Part shown: positions 1-5,954 of the stretch, piece after piece | How positions within the stretch are numbered: the stretch's first letter is position 1 | How the letters are laid out: the number at the start of each line of letters is the position of its first letter | From: Ferroglobus sp. | Lineage (GTDB): Archaea > Halobacteriota > Archaeoglobi > Archaeoglobales > Archaeoglobaceae | Assembly (NCBI GenBank): GCA_015523665.1 | Contig: WAJX01000006.1 | Location: 1 to 6,501, forward strand | DNA: 6,501 nucleotides | Direction: 5' to 3' | Made by a program: the position numbers and the translations under genes | Notes under the pieces: generated by a model | What the model saw: only the letters and a program-made list of their open reading frames with translations | What the model was told of the DNA's origin: nothing | Databases searched by the model: none

Positions 1-202
1 GTATATCTGGGCGAATAGGAAAACCATCTTTATCACTTCCACCAGTAATTTGTAATTCGTAATCTGGTGGGAGTTCGACAATCGTACCATTTATCTTATC
101 TCCTACTTCTTTTCCAAGCAATTTATTTGCGTTTGCACCACTAATAACCTTTTGATAAGCTCTTCCTGTTTTAGGGTCTGAAATAACTACTTTAAATTCC
201 AT
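1..202 (-). CDS. rps6e: 30S ribosomal protein S6e (partial, N-terminal 67 residues)
   Basis: S6e is a small-subunit ribosomal protein of archaea and eukaryotes. The visible part begins [18 protein letters not shown] and contains [18 protein letters not shown], both hallmark S6e stretches. The gene runs off the left edge; archaeal S6e is usually about 125-135 residues, so roughly half is missing. The ATG at 202..200 is preceded by GAGGTGG with a 4-nt spacer, and the first bases of this SD are part of the infB stop codon (TGA at 214..212). Only 9 nt separate the genes, so translation is probably coupled to infB. It is the last visible gene of the operon. Identity is certain at family level. Confidence 0.95.
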   Translation of the reverse strand, partial: MEFKVVISDPKTGRAYQKVISGANANKLLGKEVGDKINGTIVELPPDYELQITGGSDKDGFPIRPDI

Positions 203-214
203 TATACCACCTCA
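203..214 (-). promoter_or_regulatory. SD of rps6e overlapping the infB stop codon
   Basis: GAGGTGG (213..207) matches the archaeal anti-SD and lies 4 nt before the rps6e ATG. Its GA is the end of the infB TGA stop. The same SD register is seen before rpl24e, rpl7ae and ndk, so this spacing can be used to decide starts across the operon. Confidence 0.8.
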
Positions 215-1981
215 CTTACCCCATAACGGATTTTCTCTTCTTTTAATTTCTAAAAATTCATTAAACGCTTTTTTTGCTTTTTCCGAAAGAGAATCTATAA
301 GATCTCTAATTATTATTCTCGCATGTCTTTCGGGAATATCCACATATAATACCTCATCTCCACTCAAATGTCTACCTATCACAACACCATCTATTGCAAT
401 TGCAAGCTCATCTCCCTCTGTTGCAATAGATATGTTCTCTCCTGACTTTTGCATACTCCTTATAACTCCTGCTTGGCTACCGTCTTGTTTTATAAGTTTT
501 AAATCTTTCTTTATTTCTCCTGCTAAGACTTTAATCCCTATAACAGCTGGTTTACTCCTTCTAAAGATAAAATCCTTTAAAAGTTTAATTTTTGCGGGTT
601 TTATTAATGATTCAATCTTTTGCTTCTCTCTAAGCTTCTTCTCCTCCTCTCTCCATTTGATGTAATTATCTAAGAGTGAGTAGATTATCTGATCAAGAAA
701 TATTCTAACTCCATATTTCTCAGCTTCTCTTTCAACATTTGGTAGGACTTTGACATTAAAAGCTATGACCACTCTATTAATCTCATCTCTGTTCGCTGAT
801 GCATCAACAACATCTTTTTTATCAACATCTCCAACTTCAGCTTTCTTTATTGGAATTTTATTCTCCCTAAATTCATTTATAATTGCTTCTAAACTACCGA
901 GGGTATCTGTTTTTATAACAACTCCTTCCTCATCAGTTTGAATAGTGATTTCTTGATATTCCTTTTTAAGCCTTTCCTCAAACTCCTTTAGCTGTTCGTC
1001 ATTTTCAATAGCCTCAAACTCACTCCCAGCTAATACATTTTCTATATTAGGAGCAACAAGTTTAACACCAGCTGCAGCAGTAATCTCATTTACAGCTTTG
1101 AACTTACTTTCAACTCTCATCTCTCTGGCCGGTCTGGGCTTTAGTATTCCTTTAACATGGGTCACGATAACACCATCAATCCCACCTATAGCAATTTTAT
1201 CTCCAACTTTAAGTGTTCCGTCGTATATTATTGCATCACATGTTAGTCCAAGCCCCTTCTCTTCTTTAACTTCAAGGATTGTTCCCTTAGCCCTGCCTTC
1301 GACGTGTAGCCTTAAACTTTTTTCTAAATATTTTTGGGCAAGTCCAACAAGGATCATCAAAAGTTCTGGTATGCCTTCCCCTTTCAAAGCTGAGATCGGG
1401 ATTATTGCAACAGTTTTTGTAAAATCCCTTATCCTATCGAACCTATCTGCTGAAAATCCATGTTTGTAGAGTTCTCCTATTAGCTCATATATTTTGTTTT
1501 CCAATCTTTGTTTCGCTATATCATCCTGAAGTTGGAAAGATTTGATGAATGGCATGTTTTCATTACTCTGCCATCCGGGGATTTTGTCTATTTTATTGGC
1601 AGCCACAACGAAAGGCGTTTTAAACGTTCTTAGTATCGAAATAGCCTCTTCAGTTTGGGGTTTAAAACCTTCGTTTATATCAACTATAAGGACTGCAAGA
1701 TCGGCTAAAGCTCCACCTCTCCTTCTTAGATTTGTAAAGGCTTTATGTCCAGGCGTATCTATAAATAATAATCCTGGGATATTCACTTTAACGTTCCAAA
1801 TCTCTTTACAAATCTCTTTTATAATGTTGAGGGGAATTTCAGTAGCACCTATATGTTGTGTTATCCCTCCAGCTTCCTTTAAAACAACCCTTGTTTTTCT
1901 AATCTTATCTAAAAGAGTTGTTTTTCCATGATCTACGTGTCCTAAAACAGAGACTATAGGAGTTCTAAGTTTATTCTTCAT
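212..1981 (-). CDS. infB: Translation initiation factor aIF5B / archaeal IF2 (GTPase)
   Basis: This GTPase promotes ribosomal subunit joining and initiator-tRNA positioning in archaea. With the start at 1981 it has 589 residues, normal for an intein-free aIF5B. The G motifs are all present: G1 GHVDHGKT (14-21), G2 [10 protein letters not shown] (38-47), G3 DTPGH (75-79), G4 NKID (129-132) and G5 SALKGEG (197-203). After them come the beta-barrel domain II, the linker domains, and a C-terminal domain ending PLWGK. Some archaeal infB genes carry inteins in the GTPase domain; none is here. An in-frame ATG at 1996 would add MKRGY but has no SD. The ATG at 1981 has a weak GTGG 4 nt upstream and gives the expected [15 protein letters not shown] start. 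It overlaps the end of ndk by 11 nt, so it is probably translated by coupling. Confidence 0.96.
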   Translation of the reverse strand: MKNKLRTPIVSVLGHVDHGKTTLLDKIRKTRVVLKEAGGITQHIGATEIPLNIIKEICKEIWNVKVNIPGLLFIDTPGHKAFTNLRRRGGALADLAVLIVDINEGFKPQTEEAISILRTFKTPFVVAANKIDKIPGWQSNENMPFIKSFQLQDDIAKQRLENKIYELIGELYKHGFSADRFDRIRDFTKTVAIIPISALKGEGIPELLMILVGLAQKYLEKSLRLHVEGRAKGTILEVKEEKGLGLTCDAIIYDGTLKVGDKIAIGGIDGVIVTHVKGILKPRPAREMRVESKFKAVNEITAAAGVKLVAPNIENVLAGSEFEAIENDEQLKEFEERLKKEYQEITIQTDEEGVVIKTDTLGSLEAIINEFRENKIPIKKAEVGDVDKKDVVDASANRDEINRVVIAFNVKVLPNVEREAEKYGVRIFLDQIIYSLLDNYIKWREEEKKLREKQKIESLIKPAKIKLLKDFIFRRSKPAVIGIKVLAGEIKKDLKLIKQDGSQAGVIRSMQKSGENISIATEGDELAIAIDGVVIGRHLSGDEVLYVDIPERHARIIIRDLIDSLSEKAKKAFNEFLEIKRRENPLWGK

Positions 1982-2468
1982 ATATCCACGTTTCATCTAT
2001 TCTATTGTAATCTAATATTTCCATCTCTTTAAAGAAAAGAGAAATTTCTCTTCTTGCTGATTCAAAGGAGTCTGATGCATGTATTACATTTCTTCCTATA
2101 TCTATTGCTAAATCTCCTCTTATAGTTCCAGGATTTGCTTCCATAGGATTTGTTGCTCCTACAAGATCTCTTACGAGCTTTATTGCTCCTTTTCCCTCAA
2201 CAACCATGACTACAACAGGTCCACTCGTTATATAATTGAGTAAGCTTTCAAAAAACGGCTTCTCCTTATGTTCAGCATAATGCATCTCTGCAAGTTCTCT
2301 ATTCAATTTTAACATCTTCATGGCAACTATTTTCAGCCCTTTTCTTTCTAATCTCGATATTATTTCACCAATTAAAGCTCTCTGAACACCGTCTGGCTTT
2401 ATCATTACAAAAGTTCTCTCTAAATTCTTCTCTTTTTCCATCTTATTTTTTATCTCATCCTTTTCCAT
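1971..2468 (-). CDS. ndk: Nucleoside diphosphate kinase
   Basis: NDK transfers the gamma phosphate from ATP to other (d)NDPs through a phosphohistidine, supplying GTP and dNTPs. With the start at 2468 it is 165 residues. The core [14 protein letters not shown] begins near residue 17, and the active-site signature NVIHASDS (127-134) includes the catalytic His130. Most NDKs are about 150 residues and start right at the core; here a charged lysine/glutamate-rich leader of about 15 residues precedes it. ATGs at 2483 and 2441 are also in frame. I chose 2468 because GAGGT lies 6 nt upstream, in the same register as the SDs of neighbouring genes, leaving 1 nt after the rpl24e stop. The 2483 start would overlap rpl24e and lacks an SD. 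The 3' end overlaps infB. NDK sits in this ribosomal operon in many euryarchaea. Confidence 0.95.
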   Translation of the reverse strand: MEKDEIKNKMEKEKNLERTFVMIKPDGVQRALIGEIISRLERKGLKIVAMKMLKLNRELAEMHYAEHKEKPFFESLLNYITSGPVVVMVVEGKGAIKLVRDLVGATNPMEANPGTIRGDLAIDIGRNVIHASDSFESARREISLFFKEMEILDYNRIDETWIYEE

Positions 2469-2469
2469 C

Positions 2470-2649
2470 TCAAGACCTCGCATAGAATTTGGTCCATTTT
2501 AATTTCCTCGGATTTCTCTTAAGCTCTAACATGTTTTTCTCACATTTTCTTGAGCAGAAATAGTATATTTTTCCATCTCTTTTTACATACATTTTCCCTG
2601 TTCCAGGCTCTATTTCATATCCACAGAATGAACATACTCTTTTCTCCAT
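2470..2649 (-). CDS. rpl24e: 50S ribosomal protein L24e (zinc-finger)
   Basis: This 59-residue large-subunit ribosomal protein reads [20 protein letters not shown] at its start. It shows the family's zinc ribbon as C6-x2-C9 and C32-x3-C36 (YYFCSRKC). The C-terminal [13 protein letters not shown] stretch is typical of archaeal/eukaryotic L24e. The ATG at 2649 follows GGTGATC with a 4-nt spacer. That SD contains the rps28e stop codon, so the two genes are 6 nt apart and probably coupled. Its last codons (GCG AGG TCT TGA) supply the SD of ndk. Length is normal for archaeal L24e. Confidence 0.95.
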   Translation of the reverse strand: MEKRVCSFCGYEIEPGTGKMYVKRDGKIYYFCSRKCEKNMLELKRNPRKLKWTKFYARS

Positions 2650-2660
2650 TTGTGATCACC
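2650..2660 (-). promoter_or_regulatory. SD of rpl24e containing the rps28e stop
   Basis: GGTGATC (2660..2654) is a near-exact anti-SD complement placed 4 nt before the rpl24e ATG. The rps28e TGA (2658..2656) is embedded in it, so ribosomes ending rps28e stop on the next gene's SD. Confidence 0.8.
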
Positions 2661-2865
2661 TTACAGCAAGTTTTTTAGCTTCACGTGCAGTCTCTTTTAT
2701 CATTAGCACATCTCCAACTCTAACAGGTCCGAGAACGTTTCTTGTAATAATTCTACCTTTATTCTCTCCTCCAAGAATTCTCACTTTAACCTGAGTGGCT
2801 TCACCATGCATTCCTGTTCTTCCCACAATTTCAATAACCTCTGCTGGCTGTATGTCCTCTTCCAT
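2656..2865 (-). CDS. rps28e: 30S ribosomal protein S28e
   Basis: S28e is a small OB-fold protein of the archaeal/eukaryotic small subunit, located near the mRNA exit region. The 69-residue product has the family core [20 protein letters not shown], the [13 protein letters not shown] strand and the conserved ETAREAKKL tail. It lies 32 nt after rpl7ae and 6 nt before rpl24e. Unlike its neighbours, the ATG at 2865 lacks a strong SD; GAAGTTGA about 5 nt upstream is the only weak candidate. In-frame codons upstream contain no better ATG, GTG or TTG, so the start is kept. Confidence 0.95.
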   Translation of the reverse strand: MEEDIQPAEVIEIVGRTGMHGEATQVKVRILGGENKGRIITRNVLGPVRVGDVLMIKETAREAKKLAVR

Positions 2866-2897
2866 AATTTCAACTTCAAAAGTTTGTGAATAAAAAT

Positions 2898-3260
2898 TTA
2901 TTTCTTCAAGCCTTTTACTTTTGTAACCACATCGTCTAATTCCTTCTTCGCATCTCCTTCATTTATTATAGCTGCAGAGGCACACGAAACTTGAATTCCT
3001 GCAGCTCTTCCTAACTCATCTTTGCTTTTTACGTAGATATAGGGGATGTTTTTCTCCTCACAAAGTAATGGGAGATGTGCTACAATTTCTGGTGGATCTA
3101 CATCCATTGCGATGTATACAAGCTTTGCTAATCCTCTTTCAACCGCTTTAGTGGTTTCATTTGTACCCTTCTTTATCTTTCCAGTTTCTCTAGCTTTTTC
3201 AAGTAATGTAAGGGCTTCGTTCTGTAAATCTTGTGGAACATCAAATCTCACATAAACCAT
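2898..3260 (-). CDS. rpl7ae: 50S ribosomal protein L7Ae, kink-turn RNA-binding protein
   Basis: L7Ae binds kink-turns in 23S rRNA, in C/D and H/ACA guide RNAs and in RNase P RNA, so it serves the ribosome, rRNA modification and tRNA maturation. The product is 120 residues, the usual archaeal length. The RNA-recognition segment [13 protein letters not shown] is at 31-43, and the loop that contacts the flipped base ([11 protein letters not shown]) is at 88-98. The ATG at 3260 follows a strong SD, GGAGGTGG, with a 4-nt spacer. It is the first gene of the operon and lies 110 nt after phoU, with its own likely promoter in the gap. From memory the sequence is very close to the A. fulgidus protein, which supports an Archaeoglobi-like origin. 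Confidence 0.96.
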   Translation of the reverse strand: MVYVRFDVPQDLQNEALTLLEKARETGKIKKGTNETTKAVERGLAKLVYIAMDVDPPEIVAHLPLLCEEKNIPYIYVKSKDELGRAAGIQVSCASAAIINEGDAKKELDDVVTKVKGLKK

Positions 3261-3264
3261 AATG

Positions 3265-3272
3265 CCACCTCC
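3265..3272 (-). promoter_or_regulatory. Strong SD of rpl7ae
   Basis: GGAGGTGG is 4 nt upstream of the rpl7ae ATG and is the best anti-SD match in the window. An AT-rich inverted repeat (3276-3281 against 3250-3255) could place this SD and the start codon in a 20-nt hairpin loop. Confidence 0.85.
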
Positions 3273-3332
3273 TTCTTATGTATTTATTACTTATTTTCAT
3301 CACTCATCGGCTTTTCAGCAAAGATAACTTGT

Positions 3333-3347
3333 GTTTTAAACTTTTCG
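3333..3347 (-). promoter_or_regulatory. Candidate BRE/TATA promoter of the rpl7ae operon
   Basis: Reading on the minus strand, CGAAAAG (BRE-like, 3347..3341) is followed directly by TTTAAAAC (TATA-like, 3340..3333). At normal archaeal spacing, transcription would start near 3305-3312, giving a leader of about 45-50 nt that includes the SD. No T-rich terminator follows phoU, so read-through from phoU is also possible. The assignment rests on motif match and position only. Confidence 0.5.
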
Positions 3348-3370
3348 TTAGAATGCAAATAACCACTCAC

Positions 3371-4339
3371 TTATCTCAAAAATTTCTCTCTTACAGCTCT
3401 ATTGAATGCTACTTCACCTATTGACTTAACTTTTCTACTGATGTCTATTAGTGAATATATTGACAATCTGTAACTTATATCTCCCCTATCGAGCTCTCTT
3501 AAAAGATCACTTTCGATTTCATTAGCCTGTTTTATCGCATCCTCTGCAAGTTCAACATTTGCTGATGAATAAGCTTTCATAACTTTTTTAAATGCACTCT
3601 CTACATCGTCAACATACTTTAATATTTCACCCTTAAATTCTTCTGCAATTCCTCCAACTGTACCAGAAAAATCGTAGAGTGAATCTGCTATCTCTTCCAG
3701 AAATTTAGCAACAATTCTAATTCCTAAAAGATGTCTTAACTCATTCCATCTCGATGGGGATCCTATATCTCTAGTTAATCTATTTTCAAGTCTCACAGCT
3801 AAAAGATAAAGTCTATCTGTATCATTTTCAAGTCTAACAACATCTTGTAAACCTTCAGCATCTTCGAGTCTTATGCTATCAACTATTCCCTCAAATATTC
3901 CTTCGATTATCTGTGCCATTCTATTGAGAACATCTTCAATGCTAAATTCTGGAGAAGCTAAACTTTTGAGGATTATTCTTCCATTTGAAACGTCTATTAT
4001 TTCCATACCAATTATCGAGTGAACGATATTGCTTATCCTAGCTATAACTTTAGGAGTTAAAGCTTTATCCACTATCTCTATTTCATCTAATCCTTGAATA
4101 AAGAGAGAGTATATAAATCTCTCAAGGAAGCTTTCATCATATCTGGGTAATGATACAACTTTAGCTTTAACAACCCTGTAATCTTCACTCACTCTTTTTG
4201 GAATTATCCTTATACTATCATCTTCAACTAAGAGAAGGAGTTCATCCCCTTGTTTAAGCTTTGCATTCCTAATCCAACTTTTTGGTAAACTTACCATAAA
4301 ACTTGATCCACCTATGAGTTGCAGTTTTCTGATCTCCAC
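3371..4339 (-). CDS. AbrB/PhoU-domain phosphate uptake regulator-like protein
   Basis: This 322-residue protein joins an N-terminal SpoVT/AbrB-like swapped-hairpin segment (about 5-47, LIGGSSFMVSLPKSWIRN then GDELLLLV) to a helical PhoU region (about 135-320). PhoU-type E-x3-D metal-binding motifs are visible at E171/D175 and E274/D278. In archaea this architecture is annotated as a phosphate uptake regulator. PhoU proteins act with Pst transport or sensor kinases, and the AbrB part suggests possible DNA binding. No pst or pit transporter is in the window, so its target is unknown. The start is GTG at 4339. The next in-frame Met (residue 15) would cut the AbrB motif, so GTG is preferred. No SD is visible, and a TATA-like element upstream fits a nearly leaderless mRNA. 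The acidic-protein gene ends 53 nt upstream. Confidence 0.85.
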   Translation of the reverse strand: MEIRKLQLIGGSSFMVSLPKSWIRNAKLKQGDELLLLVEDDSIRIIPKRVSEDYRVVKAKVVSLPRYDESFLERFIYSLFIQGLDEIEIVDKALTPKVIARISNIVHSIIGMEIIDVSNGRIILKSLASPEFSIEDVLNRMAQIIEGIFEGIVDSIRLEDAEGLQDVVRLENDTDRLYLLAVRLENRLTRDIGSPSRWNELRHLLGIRIVAKFLEEIADSLYDFSGTVGGIAEEFKGEILKYVDDVESAFKKVMKAYSSANVELAEDAIKQANEIESDLLRELDRGDISYRLSIYSLIDISRKVKSIGEVAFNRAVREKFLR

Positions 4340-4363
4340 AAGTTAGTATATAGGTATGATTAA

Positions 4364-4379
4364 TTAAAATAATTTTTGC
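4364..4379 (-). promoter_or_regulatory. Candidate BRE/TATA promoter of the phoU-like gene
   Basis: On the minus strand, GCAAAAA (BRE-like) runs into TTATTTTAA (TATA-like), centred about 30 nt before the GTG. This would start transcription within a few bases of 4339. A second TATATA at 4352..4347 is too close to the GTG to drive a transcript with this start. The region is AT-rich, so chance matches are likely. Confidence 0.35.
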
Positions 4380-4392
4380 AAACTACAAAAAT

Positions 4393-4653
4393 CTACGAAG
4401 TATAAGTAGGATCGTCTTCAAAACCTAAAGTTAGATCTTGGAGCATCTTTGTTGCAAGTCCAGCTAGTATTCTATCATCGTCTATTAACTCTCTAATCAT
4501 CATTAAAGCTGTAGCCTCTCTTAACTCTAAACTTTTTATACTTTCCAGATGATCTATTAATTTTATGAATAATCTGTATATCTCAGCCAATCTTTCGTCA
4601 TCTTCGTCAAATTCATCATCATCCTCAAAGATTTCAATTTCAAATTCTTCCAT
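4393..4653 (-). CDS. Acidic 86-residue protein of unknown function
   Basis: I do not recognise a family. The product starts MEEFEIEIFEDDDEFDEDDE, where 14 of the first 20 residues are Asp or Glu. It continues as a likely helical region (about 21-76, RLAEIYRLFIKLIDHLESIK and LREATALMMIRELIDDD) with regular hydrophobic spacing, and ends DDPTYTS. There is no signal peptide, Cys pair or membrane segment, so it is probably a small cytosolic protein, perhaps binding a basic partner. It is real rather than chance: codon use matches its neighbours, and a TATA box sits at exactly the distance for leaderless transcription from the ATG at 4653. It is 53 nt upstream of phoU on the same strand, so the two may work together; that is inference only. 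Confidence 0.75.
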   Translation of the reverse strand: MEEFEIEIFEDDDEFDEDDERLAEIYRLFIKLIDHLESIKSLELREATALMMIRELIDDDRILAGLATKMLQDLTLGFEDDPTYTS

Positions 4654-4676
4654 TGTCTAAAGTTAATGCCTTGTAA

Positions 4677-4692
4677 TTTAAATATTTTTGTT
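4677..4692 (-). promoter_or_regulatory. BRE/TATA promoter for a leaderless transcript of the acidic-protein gene
   Basis: On the minus strand, AACAAAAA (BRE-like, 4692..4685) is followed by TATTTAAA (4684..4677). The TATA centre is about 27 nt before the ATG at 4653, so transcription should begin at or next to the start codon. The lack of any SD at this gene fits a leaderless mRNA. Confidence 0.55.
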
Positions 4693-4940
4693 GTTACTTT
4701 TTGTTTACTTTTAAAGTTGTATCTTGTAATTAAACAAAGCAAAACTATAAAAATAAAAAAGCATAAAGATGATTCATTAGAGGGACTATGTGATGAAGTA
4801 AGAAAATGTACAATGATAAAAATAAAAAATAATAATAATTAATAAAATATGAGCTTTAACAAAAGTGAGATCGTCCGAAAGGATTTTATTCTTTGTGACC
4901 CTTTATTGTATGTAATAATCTATTAAACAAACTAAAAAGT
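4693..4940 (+). other. AT-rich intergenic stretch between the acidic gene and tRNA-Gly
   Basis: No convincing gene is present. Two short plus-strand frames read somewhat like protein (4666-4842, 58 codons; 4849-4926, 25 codons), but neither has an SD and the first is compositionally driven. A C-box-like GTGATGA occurs near 4790 without a paired CTGA, so I do not call a C/D guide RNA. The stretch serves at least as divergent promoter space for the acidic gene and the tRNA. Confidence 0.5.
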
Positions 4941-4944
4941 TAAA

Positions 4945-4962
4945 AGTTATGAAAGTTAAAGG
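4945..4962 (+). promoter_or_regulatory. Possible TATA region of tRNA-Gly
   Basis: The run of AAAGTTA-like repeats here includes GAAAGTTAAAG, centred about 25-30 nt before the mature tRNA 5' end. This is the correct place for an archaeal tRNA TATA box. The exact box cannot be chosen because several overlapping AT-rich candidates exist. Confidence 0.3.
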
Positions 4963-4982
4963 CTTAAAAAAGGGGTTTAAAA

Positions 4983-5054
4983 AGCGGTCGTAGTCTAGCG
5001 GTAGGACGCGGGCCTCCCGAGCCCGTTGCCCGGGTTCAAATCCCGGCGGCCGCA
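4983..5054 (+). tRNA. tRNA-Gly(CCC)
   Basis: The sequence folds as a cloverleaf. The acceptor stem is GCGGTCG/CGGCCGC with one T-G wobble. The D-stem is GTCT/GGAC with a 7-nt loop AGCGGTA. The anticodon stem is CGGGC/GCCCG with loop CTCCCGA, giving anticodon CCC at 5015-5017, read as Gly (GGG codons). The variable loop has 4 nt, and the T-stem is CCGGG/CCCGG. The discriminator is A5054, and the 3' CCA is not encoded. The gene has no intron. It is far more GC-rich than the surrounding DNA, as expected for a thermophile's structural RNA. Two features are odd: the T-loop has 8 nt (TTCAAATT) rather than 7, and position 37 is G where tRNA-Gly usually has A. All stems pair well, so I consider it functional, although a decaying copy is possible. 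Confidence 0.92.
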
Positions 5055-5101
5055 TGTTGAATTTTTAGAATTAAAATATTATCTTGCTCAGTTTTAAGAA
5101 T

Positions 5102-5114
5102 ATTTTTTTCTTTC
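5102..5114 (+). terminator. T-rich tract downstream of tRNA-Gly
   Basis: A T-rich run (ATTTTTTTCTTTC) occurs about 50 nt past the tRNA on the same strand. Archaeal RNA polymerase terminates on such U-tracts without needing a hairpin. In AT-rich DNA this is suggestive only. Confidence 0.35.
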
Positions 5115-5161
5115 CATAAAATTGGGGATTTTGGTTGTTTTTATAATTCGCTGTTACTAAT

Positions 5162-5525
5162 CTACTTATAATAACACTCCATTATACAGTCCTGTAAAAC
5201 CTCTAACCAGCTTTGAGCTAAAGGAATTGTTGGAGAAAACCTATTAAAGAACATCTTAGTTCTGCTTTTCAGCAAAGAAAAGAGACCTTCAACTGCATAC
5301 CCCTTTAAAAGTTTCATGCTTGTAAATCAATCCTATTCTTTTCAAAGCTCTGAGAAGCCAAGGATCTCTATCTACAACTATCTCTGATTTATTCTCACAG
5401 AGTTTCAAAAACCTCTTTGAGGAATACGTAGGTGTGTAGCTTATATCTCCCTTCTGTTGATCTTGTTTCTTTGAGAATTCACTGAAAATGTCTAAAGAGC
5501 ATATGAAAGAGAACTCAAACTTCTT
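5162..5525 (-). pseudogene. Frameshifted C-terminal half of a DDE transposase (IS6-like archaeal type)
   Basis: Reading minus-strand frames gives a transposase C-terminal half. IVVDRDPWLLRALKRIGL carries what should be the second catalytic Asp. KHETFKG follows, then YAVEGLFSLLKSRT with the expected catalytic Glu, then FFNRF, then AQSWLEVLQDCIMECYYK and a TAG stop at 5164..5162. The pattern VDxxPWxxxALKRxGLxYxHxTF...xAVExxFSxLKxRTKxFxxxF is that of archaeal IS6-like transposases (from memory). Two lesions are visible: a frameshift near 5300-5305, inside a CCCC/TTT run, and an in-frame TAA at 5528..5526 just upstream. The N-terminal half with the first Asp is not found. No terminal inverted repeats or target duplication could be recognised. 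It is a dead remnant downstream of the tRNA. Confidence 0.75.
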
Positions 5526-5554
5526 TTAAGTTGTGATATAATTAATTATTTAAT

Positions 5555-5762
5555 TAACAGCTGTTGAATATTTTTGTAGCGGACGGTAATGTTATTTGTG
5601 TTGAATTTGAAAATATAAATCACTTATAGAAAAAGTTATAGAAAAAGTATGAAAACGCTATCTTAAGTAGCGATTTGGAAGATTGATTAAATAAATTACT
5701 CAAAATGTATATGGGTGTCGAATTAAAGGCTAAAAATTTGCTAAAAACCTCTAGTTTCTCAA
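5555..5762 (+). pseudogene. Possible decayed reading frame of unknown origin
   Basis: One plus-strand frame from about 5555 reads NIFVADGNVICVEFENINHL, then hits TAG at 5627 and again at 5639. It continues as YENAILSSDLED, reaches TGA at 5690, and ends with MYMGVELKAKNLLKT before a final TAA. Moving one frame across the first two stops restores LIEKVIEKV, so small indels could explain them. The residue make-up looks protein-like rather than random AT-rich translation, but I recognise no family. The antisense frame is also partly open, so strand assignment is uncertain. It has no start codon with an SD. Confidence 0.25.
5624..5647 (+). repeat. Perfect 12-bp tandem duplication
   Basis: TTATAGAAAAAG occurs twice head to tail (5624-5635 and 5636-5647). 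Twelve bases equal four codons, so the duplication would keep frame in the possible decayed ORF (LIEK/VIEK). It is most likely a replication-slippage product in AT-rich DNA. Confidence 0.85.
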
Positions 5763-5777
5763 AATAATTTTACTTCA

Positions 5778-5954
5778 TTAAACACCTTTGAGCTTGGCCA
5801 ATAATCCTCTCTCAGCTTGAAACTGAGAAATAACTGATAATGTATCTTCAATTTACTTAAATTCTACTTTATATCTCTGCTTCGTTACGCTCAGTCTTTT
5901 CTCTCTGATTATCCATTTTATCACTTTCTCATTGAGCTTCAGATTTGGGTTGGT
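5778..5954 (-). pseudogene. Probable N-terminal scrap of a second transposase (IS481/ISA0963-like)
   Basis: On the minus strand, from about 5951, the frame reads NPNLKLNEKVIKWIIREK, then RLSVTKQRYKVEFK and a TAA at 5855..5853. The same frame continues IEDTLSVISQFQAERGLLAKLKGV to a TAA at 5780..5778. An N-terminus of the form NPN-LKL-(D/N)EK-x-I-x-W/Y-IIREK is what I recall for archaeal IS481-type transposases related to ISA0963, followed there by a helix-turn-helix. Here the helix-turn-helix is cut short, there is no ATG in front (ACC occupies that place), and the catalytic domain is absent. The frame upstream is open to about 6030 without a Met. The family assignment is from memory and tentative. 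Confidence 0.4.

Noticed and set aside
432..1931. Long plus-strand ORFs opposite infB
   Set aside because: They are antisense shadows of a clearly conserved aIF5B gene, rich in Ser, Leu and Ile, with no start signals.
212..1981. Intein in the aIF5B GTPase domain, as in some archaea
   Set aside because: All G motifs are contiguous and the length is that of an intein-free protein.
3046..3255. Plus-strand 69-codon ORF opposite rpl7ae
   Set aside because: It is an antisense shadow of a well-conserved ribosomal protein gene.
4766..4830. Possible C/D box guide RNA (GTGATGA near 4790)
   Set aside because: No CTGA D-box is found at a suitable distance and there is no terminal stem.
4666..4842. Plus-strand 58-codon ORF beginning MPCNLNIFVV with a hydrophobic head and lysine-rich tail
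   Set aside because: It has no SD, overlaps the promoter of the divergent acidic gene, and its composition (Lys, Ile, Asn runs) is what AT-rich DNA gives by chance. The segment DDSLEGLCDEVRKC is the only protein-like part.
4849..4926. Plus-strand 25-codon ORF MSFNKSEIVRKDFILCDPLL
   Set aside because: It reads like protein but is too short, has no SD, and I recognise no family. It could be a gene scrap.
5034..5054. tRNA 3' end as an attachment site
   Set aside because: I found no second copy of the tRNA 3' end in the window and no integrase gene, so there is no evidence for a bounded integrated element.
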